Assembly: GCA_965652545.1 (NCBI GenBank)
Contig: CBFGWV010000024.1
Coordinates: 1-33,360, forward strand
Direction of reading: 5' to 3'
DNA length: 33,360 nucleotides
From: CBFGWV01 sp965652545
Lineage (GTDB): Bacteria > Pseudomonadota > Gammaproteobacteria > Competibacterales > Competibacteraceae
The notes under the pieces are model-generated. The model saw only the letters and a list, made by a program, of their open reading frames with translations. It ran no database searches and was not told the DNA's origin. Each line of letters begins with the position of its first letter. The first letter of the stretch is position 1. The position numbers and the translations under genes are program-made. Shown in pieces: positions 1-9,722 of the stretch.

Positions 1-372
1 CCCCAACCCACCGACCGCCAACACCAGGATGACGATGAGGTCGAAGGCGGACATGGCGCGGAAGCTGAATTGCACGGAGGCGATGACACCGAAAATCAGC
101 GCCACCAACGACCCGCCGGCCAATAGCCAGCCCCAGATGCGGCGTGCATCGTAGAAAATCAACCCGATGCCGAACATGAAGGGCACCATCACCATACCGC
201 TGGTGATGGTGAATCGGGCGCCGTATGCGGAAAACCCGTACAAGCCCATCCCGAGGCCAAACGTCGATCGCACGGCGATCGCATTGAGCAGCAGATAGAA
301 CCCGCCGCACATCATGACCAGCCCGAGAAAGAACTGTCCCACACCACCGGATGACCCACCCGCCCCTTTCAT
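1..372 (-). CDS. Hypothetical small membrane protein (C-terminus beyond window)
   Basis: An open frame of 124 codons runs without a stop to the first base of the window, so the C-terminus is missing. The N-terminus is a short Gly/Ser stretch (MKGAGGSSGG). It is followed by about four hydrophobic segments, near residues 12-28, 50-70, 76-96 and 105-124, broken by a short polar turn (YDARR, about residues 74-78). This predicts an integral inner-membrane protein. I do not recognise the family. The start codon overlaps the envZ stop as ATGA, so it is probably the third gene of the ompR-envZ operon and translationally coupled to envZ. No catalytic motif is visible. Confidence is good that it is coding, because the frame is continuous and the overlap is typical, but low for any function. 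Confidence 0.7.
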   Translation of the reverse strand, partial: MKGAGGSSGGVGQFFLGLVMMCGGFYLLLNAIAVRSTFGLGMGLYGFSAYGARFTITSGMVMVPFMFGIGLIFYDARRIWGWLLAGGSLVALIFGVIASVQFSFRAMSAFDLIVILVLAVGGLG

Positions 373-1607
373 GCGCACTCTCCCCTTTTGCGGACCGGCA
401 GCCGCACGGTCACGACCAAGCCATCGTCATTATGGAACGCCAGCCGGCCTTCGTGCTGCTCGATGATTCGGCTGACCACGGCCAAGCCTAGCCCATGGCC
501 GGTTCGCCCCTGCGCCGGATGGCGGGCGGTAAACGGCTTCAACAGGCGCGGCACCTCGTCGAGGGGAATGCCCGGGCCTGTGTCGCGAACCACCAGGTCC
601 ACCGAGTCGGGGCCCTCGCGCGTTTCCACCGTCAGTGGAAGGGCACCGTGACGCAGTGCATTAAACAGAAGGTTGTCGAGCAGACGTCGGATCGCCACCG
701 GTCGCAGCGACAACAGGGGCAAGGGCTGCAAGTGCAGCTCGATGGGTTGGTGGCAAGCCTCCGCGGCGGCGGTGACCAGTGCGTTGAGGTCGCTTGGGCA
801 GGGAATTTCGTCATAGCCGGCGCGCACGTAGCCGATGAACTGATCGGTGATGTGTTCGAGTTCGTCCACATCATCCGCCAGGCCTTGCCGCAGGGCCGCA
901 TCGCCCCCGTTGAGCATTTCCAGGGCGAAGCGCATACGTGCCAGCGGGGTGCGCAAATCGTGCGAAACACCCGCCAGCATGAATTCGCGCTCGGCGGTGG
1001 CCTCCCGTACCGCCTGGGCACTGGCGGCGAGTGCGACGCCCAGTTGCCGCAACTCGCGCGGGCCGCTCGGCCGCACCTGCGGCAGCCGACCGTGCCCGAC
1101 GTCGCGGGCGGCGGCGGCGAGCTCTACCAATGGCCGATTGAGATGACGGGCAAAAAACAATGCCGCGACGACGGCGACCAGCCCGCTGACGGCCAACCAG
1201 CCGAGCAACAGCCATACCGCCCGCTGGTCGTAGTTCGTGAGCGCCAAGCCCATCCATTGACGGGCGTGCGCCGGACGCACCCACAAGCGAGGTTGATCGT
1301 CGCCCAGCAAACGTACTTCGCTCTCGGGCAAGCGAGTTCGCACGGTGGATTCGACCACAGAGAAATAGCGCATGTAGCCCAGCGGCTGCCCGGGCGGCTC
1401 CCGCGCCCACCGCACCGACTGCAAGGCTTCCTCGTCACCCTGGGCGGCCAGCCGAATCTGCAAGGTCAACAGGGCTGCGGCCTGTTCCGCCGCCGGGTGG
1501 ACCACGACATGACGAAGCAGCAGGATATTGGCCACCTGACTGAACAGCAGTACACCGACGATGAGCAATGCGGTACGGCCCAGCGCAGTATCGGGCAGCC
1601 ATTTCAC
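369..1607 (-). CDS. envZ: EnvZ-like sensor histidine kinase
   Basis: Inner-membrane sensor kinase that should phosphorylate the OmpR homologue encoded just upstream. Two membrane segments, at about residues 12-33 and 130-154, flank a periplasmic region of about 100 residues. HAMP follows at about 155-207. The H-box SHDLRTPLARMRF carries the phospho-accepting His at about 216. The ATPase domain has the N-box DNLLFNALRHG, the DTGPGIP box and the GHGLGLAVV box. I chose the GTG start at 1607 because it overlaps the ompR stop as GTGA, the same coupling style as its neighbours. An in-frame ATG at 1646 would add 13 residues but overlap ompR by 43 nt without a clear ribosome site. The length of 412 residues is close to a typical EnvZ. 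Confidence 0.92.
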   Translation of the reverse strand: MKWLPDTALGRTALLIVGVLLFSQVANILLLRHVVVHPAAEQAAALLTLQIRLAAQGDEEALQSVRWAREPPGQPLGYMRYFSVVESTVRTRLPESEVRLLGDDQPRLWVRPAHARQWMGLALTNYDQRAVWLLLGWLAVSGLVAVVAALFFARHLNRPLVELAAAARDVGHGRLPQVRPSGPRELRQLGVALAASAQAVREATAEREFMLAGVSHDLRTPLARMRFALEMLNGGDAALRQGLADDVDELEHITDQFIGYVRAGYDEIPCPSDLNALVTAAAEACHQPIELHLQPLPLLSLRPVAIRRLLDNLLFNALRHGALPLTVETREGPDSVDLVVRDTGPGIPLDEVPRLLKPFTARHPAQGRTGHGLGLAVVSRIIEQHEGRLAFHNDDGLVVTVRLPVRKRGECA

Positions 1608-2320
1608 ACCGGCGCGTCCGCCACGAAGACATAGCCGACGCCCCATACGGTCTGGATGTATCGCGGCTTGGCCGGGTCGGCTTCGATCATCCGTCGTAGA
1701 CGGGAAATCTGCACATCGATACTGCGATCGTACGCGCCATGCTCGCGCCCGCGCGCCAGGCTCATCAAACGATCGCGTGTGAGCGTCTCCCCCGGGTGGC
1801 TGGCCAGCACCCGCAGCACCGCGAACTCACCACTAGTCAGGGTGGCTTCGCACCCCTCGCGAGACAGCATGCGGCGTCCGGTATCCAGCGTCCACGGACC
1901 GAACCGCAGCCGCACCGGCTGCTCCTGTGGTGCACCCGCCAACGGCGCCGGGCGGCGGCGCAGGATGGCCTTGATGCGGGCAAGCAACTCTCGCGGGTTG
2001 CACGGCTTGCCGAGGTAGTCGTCGGCACCGATCTCCAACCCCACGATTCGATCGATATCGTCGCCTTTGGCGGTAAGCATGAGAATCGGCAGGTCATTAC
2101 CTTGGCCGCGAAGCCGGCGGCAGATGGCCAAGCCGTCTTCGCCCGGCAGCATCAGATCGAGGATCATCAGATCGAAGTCCTGCCGGCCGATGGCGGCATC
2201 CATGCGGACCCCGTCCGTCACACCGGTCACCATAAGCCCGTTGTCGGAAAGGTAGCGCTCCAACAGGGCGCGGAGCTTCAGATCGTCCTCCACCAACAGA
2301 ACTCGCGCACCGTTTGGCAT
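1604..2320 (-). CDS. ompR: OmpR-like two-component response regulator
   Basis: DNA-binding response regulator of the OmpR/PhoB class, 238 residues, almost the length of E. coli OmpR. The receiver domain shows the acidic pair E11/D12, the phospho-acceptor D55 in LMILDLMLPGEDGL, and the Lys of the GADDYLGKP segment. The C-terminal winged helix contains LTSGEFAVL and the recognition region RSIDVQISRLRRMIE, ending with YIQTVWGVGYVF. These stretches read nearly as in enterobacterial OmpR, so osmotic or envelope-stress control of outer-membrane genes is likely. The start at 2320 follows a GGGGGA ribosome site. An upstream in-frame ATG at 2431 would add 37 residues unlike the family. It is first in the operon with envZ, and the divergent region in front of it holds a dyad resembling OmpR boxes. 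Confidence 0.95.
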   Translation of the reverse strand: MPNGARVLLVEDDLKLRALLERYLSDNGLMVTGVTDGVRMDAAIGRQDFDLMILDLMLPGEDGLAICRRLRGQGNDLPILMLTAKGDDIDRIVGLEIGADDYLGKPCNPRELLARIKAILRRRPAPLAGAPQEQPVRLRFGPWTLDTGRRMLSREGCEATLTSGEFAVLRVLASHPGETLTRDRLMSLARGREHGAYDRSIDVQISRLRRMIEADPAKPRYIQTVWGVGYVFVADAPV

Positions 2321-2395
2321 CTCGTCCCCCAAAAGCCGTAATACGACTGTCCTCCAGGCGCCTCCCGCCGCGCAACCCCGAAACGGGCCGGTGAA

Positions 2396-2440
2396 TGTAA
2401 GCAAATGTTTCCGATCATCCCTGAGAAACATCTTGTTACA
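2396..2440. promoter_or_regulatory. Imperfect inverted repeat resembling OmpR boxes
   Basis: In the 202-bp AT-richer gap between the divergent ompR and Spy-like genes, TGTAAGCAAATGTTTC (2396-2411) and GAAACATCTTGTTACA (2425-2440) face each other across 13 bp. Thirteen of sixteen positions are complementary. GAAACAT with a flanking GTTAC or TGTAA resembles the half sites bound by enterobacterial OmpR. That suggests autoregulation and control of the divergent envelope genes. The match is by eye, and no -10/-35 pair is clear. Confidence 0.4.
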
Positions 2441-2522
2441 ACCGCGGCCTTTCTCGAAACACCTTCAGCGTCAAGACTCAATACTGTGGGAGCCATCGGA
2501 TAGGCACCACTGGAGATGCCCG

Positions 2523-2993
2523 ATGACACCTCGAATTGCCGCACTTATCGGAGCAACCGGAGCACTGACTGTCAGCCTGTCGGTCGCCTCCATCGGGCAA
2601 ACGTCAATCATCGGCAAAAATACGATAATGAACATGCAAGCCCTGGTAAATGAATTGCAACTCGAGCCTGCGCAGTTCGACGCAAAACGGCAACTGGAGC
2701 TTGCCGCCGGTTTTGCATCCGAACGCCGCCAGGAAACCATTCGCCAATTACTGGCCGATGCCCGTACCGCATTGGATTCACCGCAACCCGATCTTTGGGC
2801 CTTGAGCCGGCGCATCGAAATGACGGTGGACGGGTTGTTGGCAGACTTTCGCCAACTCAAGGATCAACGACTGACGTTCTACTACGAAACCCTGACACCG
2901 GAGCAGCAAGAGATCGTGCGCCATGCGCTGCGTGAACAATTGGAGCGTCTGGAGTGGCGTTTGCAGCTTCTGCAAGACCTCGACCTGGGGTAA
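2523..2993 (+). CDS. Spy/CpxP-like small periplasmic protein
   Basis: A 156-residue protein with an N-terminal hydrophobic export segment (about residues 5-25, MTPRIAALIGATGALTVSLS) and then an almost entirely helical, charged body. Near the C-terminus LTPEQQEIVRHALREQLERL matches the LTxxQ pattern of the Spy/CpxP group of periplasmic chaperones and metal-stress proteins. The start at 2523 follows GGAG at about 2512. A longer frame from 2391 would replace the export signal with unlikely sequence. It is transcribed divergently from ompR and lies 31 bp before a second secreted-protein gene, so both may be envelope-stress genes under OmpR. No Cys or His metal cluster is visible, so a metal role is unsupported. 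The family assignment is by motif only. Confidence 0.6.
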   Translation: MTPRIAALIGATGALTVSLSVASIGQTSIIGKNTIMNMQALVNELQLEPAQFDAKRQLELAAGFASERRQETIRQLLADARTALDSPQPDLWALSRRIEMTVDGLLADFRQLKDQRLTFYYETLTPEQQEIVRHALREQLERLEWRLQLLQDLDLG

Positions 2994-3024
2994 CACACCT
3001 TCAAGCCAAACCGGAGATACCGAC

Positions 3025-3570
3025 ATGAAATCGAGCTCATTCAGCACTGTCGCCGCGCTCACCCTGTCACTTTCGGCAGCCATGGCCTTCGTTTCCCAAA
3101 CCGCCGATGCCCAGGCGAGACTTGGCGCCCGTGCCACCGTCGCCAACCCTGACGGTGGTGTCAGCGGCGGGGCGGTCAGCGGCTTCGCCACGCCGAGCGG
3201 AGCGGCGGGTGTGCGCGGACGCGCATACACGAGCGACGGCCAGGGCAACGCCCAGATGCAAAGCGGCGGCGCCTGGCGCGGCGCCAATGGCGGGGTTGCC
3301 GGCCGTACCGGCGGCGCCTACGTCAACCAGGACGGCAGCGCCGGGCGCAGCGGCGCCTTTGCGGCCCAAGGTGCCAACGGCGGCAACGTCCAAAGCAGCG
3401 GCGGCGTTACCCGCGGCAGCGACGGCAGTGTCAATGGCAACCGCAGTACCACGGCGGAGAACAGTGCCGGCGGCACGTACGAGGGCTCGACCGACTACGA
3501 CAAGGGTACAGGTGTGTCCCACACGAGCACGTGTACGACGGCCAGTGGCGAGGTTGTGCCCTGTTACTGA
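3025..3570 (+). CDS. Gly/Ser/Asn-rich secreted protein of unknown function
   Basis: A 181-residue precursor. A signal peptide of about 29 residues ends in QTADAQA, followed by a low-complexity mature part built of loosely repeated Gly-Gly, Asn-Gly and Ser-Gly turns (for example WRGANGGVAGRTGGAYVNQDGS). The tail has two Cys (TCTTASGEVVPCY) that could form a disulfide. A GGAG ribosome site sits before the ATG at 3025. The composition suggests an extended surface or matrix-like protein, but no known domain is visible and I do not recognise a family. It follows the Spy-like gene by 31 bp and is likely co-transcribed with it. Its end converges on selO across a palindromic repeat. Confidence 0.65.
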   Translation: MKSSSFSTVAALTLSLSAAMAFVSQTADAQARLGARATVANPDGGVSGGAVSGFATPSGAAGVRGRAYTSDGQGNAQMQSGGAWRGANGGVAGRTGGAYVNQDGSAGRSGAFAAQGANGGNVQSSGGVTRGSDGSVNGNRSTTAENSAGGTYEGSTDYDKGTGVSHTSTCTTASGEVVPCY

Positions 3571-3597
3571 GTTTCGTCAGGTCGCGACCGGTGGTGG

Positions 3598-3725
3598 CTC
3601 CCCTCCCCCCTCGCGGGGGAGGGGCTGGGGGAGAGGGGGTCAGCCTGCGGTGGCGAGAACCTATCGCGGTGGCTAACCCGGCATCCCCCTCTCCCCAACC
3701 CCTCTCCCGCCAGGGGAGAGGGGCT
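3598..3725. repeat. Long imperfect palindromic intergenic repeat
   Basis: Two arms of about 43 nt (3598-3640 and 3683-3725) are near-complementary and separated by about 42 nt. Each arm is itself a run of CCCCTC/GAGGGG blocks with a small internal hairpin (CCCCTC..GAGGGG). It fills the 200-bp gap between the convergent secreted-protein gene and selO. C/G-tract palindromes of this type are widespread intergenic repeats in Proteobacteria. Here it could also act as a two-way terminator. There is no open frame within it. Confidence 0.75.
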
Positions 3726-3770
3726 TTGTGGCCAACCTGATCGCAATGGCACTGGCACACCTGAAACGCG

Positions 3771-5327
<1,557 letters not shown>

Positions 5328-5448
5328 GCGTTGCGTCGTACCGATGGCTGAAAGAGGTGTGACCACGGCGCGGGAAACCTGTGCAGTCCCGCCCCAGTAT
5401 TGATAGTGTTCGCGCACGCGGCGAGTGACGCCTACACCTTACGCCACG

Positions 5449-6024
5449 ATGGACTACGCCCTCATTCTGCTGAGCACCGTGCTGGTGAACAACTTCGTCC
5501 TGGTGAAGTTCCTGGGGCTGTGTCCATTCATGGGCGTGTCGCGCAAGCTGGAAACTGCCACCGGCATGGGCTTGGCGACGACGTTCGTGCTGACGGTGTC
5601 GTCCATCTGCGCCTATCTGGTGGAGACGTATCTGCTCGCCCCTCTGGGGTTGACGTTTCTGCGCACCATTGCGTTCATTCTGGTGATCGCCGCGGTGGTG
5701 CAGTTCACCGAGATGGTCGTCCACAAGACCAGCCCGCTACTGCACCGGGTGCTGGGCATCTTTCTGCCGCTGATCACCACCAACTGCGCGGTGCTGGGGG
5801 TCGCGCTGCTGAATGTCCAGAACGACCACGACCTGCTCGGCTCGGCCTTATACGGCTTTGGGGCGGCCGCTGGCTTCAGCCTGGTGCTGGTGTTGTTCGC
5901 TGCCATGCGCGAGCGGCTTCAAGCGGCGGATGTGCCGGCGCCTTTCCAGGGCGCGCCCATCGCGTTGATCACCGCGGGGCTGATGTCGCTGGCCTTCATG
6001 GGCTTCACCGGGCTTACGCGATGA
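5449..6024 (+). CDS. rnfA: Rnf complex subunit A, membrane protein
   Basis: Integral membrane subunit of the Rnf/Rsx complex, which couples electron flow between ferredoxin and NAD to ion transport, or (as Rsx) reduces SoxR. The 191 residues form about six membrane helices. The N-terminal VLVNNFVLVKFLGLCPFMG and the central ITTNCAVLGVALL are the paired half-motifs shared by RnfA and RnfE; their Cys (LGLCP, TTNC) coordinate an iron-sulfur site in the membrane. The start at 5449 (MDYALILLS) matches the family; an upstream ATG at 5425 would add eight residues. It is the first gene of rnfABCDGE and overlaps rnfB as ATGA. Confidence 0.96.
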   Translation: MDYALILLSTVLVNNFVLVKFLGLCPFMGVSRKLETATGMGLATTFVLTVSSICAYLVETYLLAPLGLTFLRTIAFILVIAAVVQFTEMVVHKTSPLLHRVLGIFLPLITTNCAVLGVALLNVQNDHDLLGSALYGFGAAAGFSLVLVLFAAMRERLQAADVPAPFQGAPIALITAGLMSLAFMGFTGLTR

Positions 6025-6572
6025 CCACCGTCGCGCTGGCCGTGCTCGCGCTGGTGGGGCTGGCCCTGGTCTTCGGCCTGGTGCTGGGCTACGCCGGCGA
6101 GCGCTTCAAGGTCCAGGGCGATCCGCTGGTGGAGCGTATCGACGGTTTGCTGCCCCAGACACAGTGCGGGCAATGCGGCTTCCCCGGCTGCCGGCCTTAT
6201 GCCCAAGCCATTGCGGCCGATACGGCCGACATCAACCAGTGTCCACCCGGTGGCGAGCCGACGATCAAAGCGCTGGCGCAGCTGCTCGATCGCGAACCCA
6301 AGCCGCTGAACCCGGATAACGGCATCGAAAAGCCCAAGGCCCTGGCCATCATCGATGAGAGCACCTGCATCGGCTGCACCTTGTGCATCCAGGCCTGCCC
6401 GGTGGACGCCATCGTGGGTGCCGCCAAACGCATGCACACGGTGATCGCGGCCGAATGCACCGGCTGCGAGCTGTGCCTGCCACCGTGCCCGGTGGACTGC
6501 ATCCGCATGGACCCGGTACCGGTGGACGCGCAGACCTGGGTCTGGCCGCTGCCCGGCAAGGTGTCCGGGTGA
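6021..6572 (+). CDS. rnfB: Rnf complex subunit B, iron-sulfur protein
   Basis: Ferredoxin-like entry subunit of the Rnf complex, 183 residues. One N-terminal membrane anchor (about 3-25) is followed by a four-Cys cluster domain with C49, C52, C57 and C74 (CGQCGFPGC..C). Two classical [4Fe-4S] motifs follow: CIGCTLCIQACP (C116/119/122/126) and CTGCELCLPPCP (C146/149/152/156). All cluster Cys are present. The length is that of the short gammaproteobacterial form rather than the long clostridial RnfB. The start overlaps the rnfA stop (ATGA), and the stop overlaps the rnfC GTG start (GTGA). Confidence 0.96.
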   Translation: MTTVALAVLALVGLALVFGLVLGYAGERFKVQGDPLVERIDGLLPQTQCGQCGFPGCRPYAQAIAADTADINQCPPGGEPTIKALAQLLDREPKPLNPDNGIEKPKALAIIDESTCIGCTLCIQACPVDAIVGAAKRMHTVIAAECTGCELCLPPCPVDCIRMDPVPVDAQTWVWPLPGKVSG

Positions 6573-8107
6573 TACCGCTGCGACGCCTGTGGGCCGGACG
6601 GCAGCGCTTCCCGGGGGGATTGACGCTTGAGGCACACAAGGCCGAGTCCACCCGGCTCCCGATCGAGCGGCTGCCGATGCCGCCTCAGTTGGTGCTGCCC
6701 CTGGGCCAGCACATCGGCGCGGCAGCGCGCGCTTGCGTGGCTGTGGGCGACAGGGTCGAGGCGGGCCAGTGCATCGCCCTGGCGGACGGCAACGTCAGCG
6801 CCAACCTGCACAGCCCGGCCGACGGGCATGTGACGGCCATTGAGCCACGTGAGATCACCCACCCCTCCGGTTTGGTGGCGCCTTGCATCGTCATCGCCAC
6901 CGATGGCGACCGGGCACCGCCCCCCGTCGCACTCGCCGAGGCCCTGGACACCGACCCGCACACGCTGCGCGAGGCGCTGCGCCAAGCCGGCGTGGTCGGG
7001 CTGGGAGGCGCGGCATTCCCCACCGCAGTGAAGCTGGGCGCAGCCAGCACCCAAGCGGTGGACCTGCTGGTGGTCAACGGCGCCGAATGCGAGCCCTACA
7101 TCACCTGTGACGACATGCTCATGCGCGAGCGGGCCGGTGCGGTCATGGACGGGGTGCGGTTGATGATGCACATCCTGGGCGTGCGCAAGGCCTTGATCGG
7201 GGTGGAGGACAACAAACCCCAGGCCATCGCCGCCCTGACCGCCGTGCTGCCTGCGGGGTCCGGTATCGCGGTGGTCGCGGTCCCCACCCGCTATCCGGTC
7301 GGCGGCGAGCGCCAGTTGATTGTGACACTCACCGGCCGACGGGTACCCAGCGGCGCCCTGCCGGCCGCCGTCGGTGTCATCTGCCAGAACGTGGGCACCG
7401 CTGCCGCGGTACACGATGCCCTGCGCCATAGCCTGCCGCTGACACGACGGCTGGTGACCGTGGCCGGTGCCGGTGTGCGCACACCGCGGGTGCTGGATGT
7501 GCCCATCGGTGCACCGCTGTCGGCGCTGATCGACTACGCCGGTGGCTACAGCCTCGACCACCGCCGGTTGGTGATCGGCGGGCCGATGATGGGCTTCGCG
7601 CCGCCACACGACCGGGTGCCGGTCAGCAAAGGCACCAATGCCGTGCTCGTCCTGCCGGCGCAGGCCGCAACCGAACCCAAGCCGTGCATCCGCTGTGGCG
7701 AATGCGTGGACGTCTGCCCGGCCAGCCTGTTGCCGCAGCAACTGTATTGGCATGCGCGGGCACAGGATCACGAGCGCGCACGCGAACTCCACCTGTTCGA
7801 CTGTATCGAGTGCGGCTGCTGTGCCGCGGTCTGCCCGAGCGAGATTCCACTGGTCCAGTACTACCGCCACTCCAAAGGCGTATTGGCCGCCCAGGCGCAG
7901 GAGCGGGTAAAAGCCGACATCGCCCGCCGTCGCTACGATGAGCACATCGCACGGCAGGCGCGCGAGGCGGCCGAACGCGCCGCGCGCCTGGCGCAGAAGA
8001 AGGCCGGGCTGGCCACCGCCGGCACGGACAAGCAGGCGGCCATCGCCGCGGCCAAGGCGCGCGCCCAGGCACGCAAGCAAGCGGCAGCCGAGGCCGACGA
8101 CCCGTGA
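6569..8107 (+). CDS. rnfC: Rnf complex subunit C, NADH-binding
   Basis: Peripheral NADH/FMN-binding subunit that also carries two [4Fe-4S] clusters, 512 residues from a GTG start at 6569 that overlaps the rnfB stop. An N-terminal barrel-sandwich segment (HSPADGHV) comes first. The NuoF-like nucleotide domain includes GLGGAAFPTAVKL (about 144-156) and the GAECEPYITCDD block. The clusters are CIRCGECVDVCP (C373-383) and CIECGCCAAVCP (C412-422). The C-terminal tail from about 440 is a short charged Ala-rich helix, much shorter than the repeat-rich tail of enterobacterial RsxC. An internal ATG at 6675 or the out-of-frame-looking region before 6569 are not better starts, since family sequence (GGLTLEAHK) begins right after the GTG. 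Confidence 0.95.
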   Translation: MIPLRRLWAGRQRFPGGLTLEAHKAESTRLPIERLPMPPQLVLPLGQHIGAAARACVAVGDRVEAGQCIALADGNVSANLHSPADGHVTAIEPREITHPSGLVAPCIVIATDGDRAPPPVALAEALDTDPHTLREALRQAGVVGLGGAAFPTAVKLGAASTQAVDLLVVNGAECEPYITCDDMLMRERAGAVMDGVRLMMHILGVRKALIGVEDNKPQAIAALTAVLPAGSGIAVVAVPTRYPVGGERQLIVTLTGRRVPSGALPAAVGVICQNVGTAAAVHDALRHSLPLTRRLVTVAGAGVRTPRVLDVPIGAPLSALIDYAGGYSLDHRRLVIGGPMMGFAPPHDRVPVSKGTNAVLVLPAQAATEPKPCIRCGECVDVCPASLLPQQLYWHARAQDHERARELHLFDCIECGCCAAVCPSEIPLVQYYRHSKGVLAAQAQERVKADIARRRYDEHIARQAREAAERAARLAQKKAGLATAGTDKQAAIAAAKARAQARKQAAAEADDP

Positions 8108-9099
8108 GCGACGGTGCGGGCGAGTCGCCCTTCATAGCCCCGTCACGCCGGGTGAGTGCCGTGATGACCGAGGTCCTGGCCGCCTTGGTGCCGGGTATCG
8201 TCGCCCTGGTGTGGTGCTTCGGCTACGGGGTCGTGGTCCAGATCGGGCTTGCGGTGTTCACCGCGCTGGCCATGGAATGGGCCGTGCTCGCAGCCCGCGG
8301 CCGGCGCCCGCTCCCTGTGTTGACTGACGGCAGTGCGGTGGTCACCGCGGTACTGCTGGCGGTGTCCATCCCGGCACTTGCGCCGTGGTGGCTCATCGTT
8401 ATCGGCACGGGCACGGCCATCGTCCTGGGCAAGCAGCTGTTCGGTGGCCTGGGGTACAACCCGTTCAACCCGGCCATGGTGGGTTATGTGGTCTTGCTGA
8501 TCGCCTTCCCGCTGGAGATGAGCGCCTGGCCGGCCGCCGGCCCGCATGCGCTGCCGGGGCTGAGCGAGGCCTGGGGCATCATCACCGGGTCACCCGCCAT
8601 CGACGGCTACACCGGCGCCACGACCCTGGACAGCATGCGCACCGCGGTACATGGCGGCGGCATCGCCGAACCGGGGCCGGGATGGTCGGGTGCCGGCGCC
8701 TGGCAATGGCCGGCACTGGCGTGGTTGGCCGGTGGGTTGTGGCTGGTCGCCCGACGCGTGGCGGATTGGCGCATACCGCTGAGCCTGCTGCTGGGCCTGC
8801 TGCTGCTGGCCACACTCGGCCACTTGTTCGCACCGGAGCACTTGGCCTCTCCCCTGGTGCATGCTTTTGCCGGCGCCACGATGCTTGGCGCGTTCTTCAT
8901 CGCGACCGACCCGGTCTCGGCGGCTGCCACGCCGGTCGGCCGGTGGTGGTATGGCCTGGGCATCGGTGTGTTGACCTGGGTCATCCGCAGCGTCGGCGGC
9001 TACCCGGACGGCCTGGCTTTCGCCGTGCTGCTAATGAACCTGGCCGCACCGACGATCGACTACTACACCACGCCCAAACCTTTTGGGGCCGGCCGTTGA
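8104..9099 (+). CDS. rnfD: Rnf complex subunit D, flavin-carrying membrane protein
   Basis: Membrane subunit of the NqrB/RnfD family, 331 residues, with multiple helices. GYTGATTLDSM contains the covalent FMN attachment Thr (about T173). LTDGSAVVTAVLL, GGLGYNPFNPAM and the late FIATDPVSAA block are family landmarks. The GTG start at 8104 overlaps the rnfC stop (GTGA). The product works with RnfG to carry electrons across the membrane. The stop (TGA at 9097-9099) shares one base with the rnfG ATG. Confidence 0.95.
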   Translation: MSDGAGESPFIAPSRRVSAVMTEVLAALVPGIVALVWCFGYGVVVQIGLAVFTALAMEWAVLAARGRRPLPVLTDGSAVVTAVLLAVSIPALAPWWLIVIGTGTAIVLGKQLFGGLGYNPFNPAMVGYVVLLIAFPLEMSAWPAAGPHALPGLSEAWGIITGSPAIDGYTGATTLDSMRTAVHGGGIAEPGPGWSGAGAWQWPALAWLAGGLWLVARRVADWRIPLSLLLGLLLLATLGHLFAPEHLASPLVHAFAGATMLGAFFIATDPVSAAATPVGRWWYGLGIGVLTWVIRSVGGYPDGLAFAVLLMNLAAPTIDYYTTPKPFGAGR

Positions 9100-9722
9100 T
9101 GCCCTGGCGCGCGATGCTCGTCAGTGCCGGCGTGCTGGCGTTGTTCGCGCTGGTCGGCACCGTGCTGGTCGCCGGCACCTACAGCGGCACACGCGAGCGT
9201 ATCGAGTTCAACCGACGGGCGGCCCTGGAAGCCGCTTTGCACGAGTTGGTACCGGCACATCGCTACAGCAACGACCCGCTGACCGACACCGTCCTGCGCC
9301 GCGACCGCGAGGCCCTGGGCATTGACGAGCCGGTCGTCTTCTACCGCGCCTTCGACGGCGCCAGCCCGGTGGCCCTGTTCGCCACGCCGGTGGCGCCGGA
9401 TGGCTACGGCGGCGCCATCGAGCTGCTGGTCGGCGTCTACGCCGACGGGTCAGTAGCCGGGGTGCGGGTACTTGCGCACCGGGAAACCCCGGGCCTGGGC
9501 GATAAGATCGAGATCGACCGCTCGGACTGGATCCGCAGTTTCGACGGCACGTCCTTACAAGCGCCACCGGAGTCGCGCTGGTCGGTACGCAAAGACGGCG
9601 GGGATTTCGACCAGTTCACCGGTGCTACCATCACCCCGCGCGCGGTAGTTGGTGCGGTACATCGCCTGCTGGTCTACATACGGACCCATCGCGAGGGCTT
9701 GTTTGCCGATGAATCATCTTGA
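9099..9722 (+). CDS. rnfG: Rnf complex subunit G, flavoprotein
   Basis: Periplasm-facing flavoprotein of the complex, 207 residues. A single N-terminal membrane helix (about 5-26) anchors an FMN-binding domain. The TGATITP motif at about 174-180 supplies the Thr (about T177) for covalent FMN attachment, preceded by the ETPGLGDKI segment typical of RnfG/NqrC. The start at 9099 shares its A with the rnfD stop. The last 14 nt overlap rnfE. All features needed for function appear present. Confidence 0.95.
   Translation: MPWRAMLVSAGVLALFALVGTVLVAGTYSGTRERIEFNRRAALEAALHELVPAHRYSNDPLTDTVLRRDREALGIDEPVVFYRAFDGASPVALFATPVAPDGYGGAIELLVGVYADGSVAGVRVLAHRETPGLGDKIEIDRSDWIRSFDGTSLQAPPESRWSVRKDGGDFDQFTGATITPRAVVGAVHRLLVYIRTHREGLFADESS

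Noticed and set aside
3531..3758. Short open frames on both strands through the C/G-block repeat
   Set aside because: They arise from the palindromic repeat itself and encode only Pro/Ser/Arg-rich low-complexity sequence.
5328..5448. FNR-type site in front of rnfA (TTGATAGTGTTCGC)
   Set aside because: Only the left half site fits; the right half does not match ATCAA.
6197..8080. Long antisense open frame of about 627 codons opposite rnfB/rnfC
   Set aside because: It is the complement of firmly identified rnf genes in GC-rich DNA, is repetitive in Gly/His/Gln, and has no recognisable domain or ribosome site.
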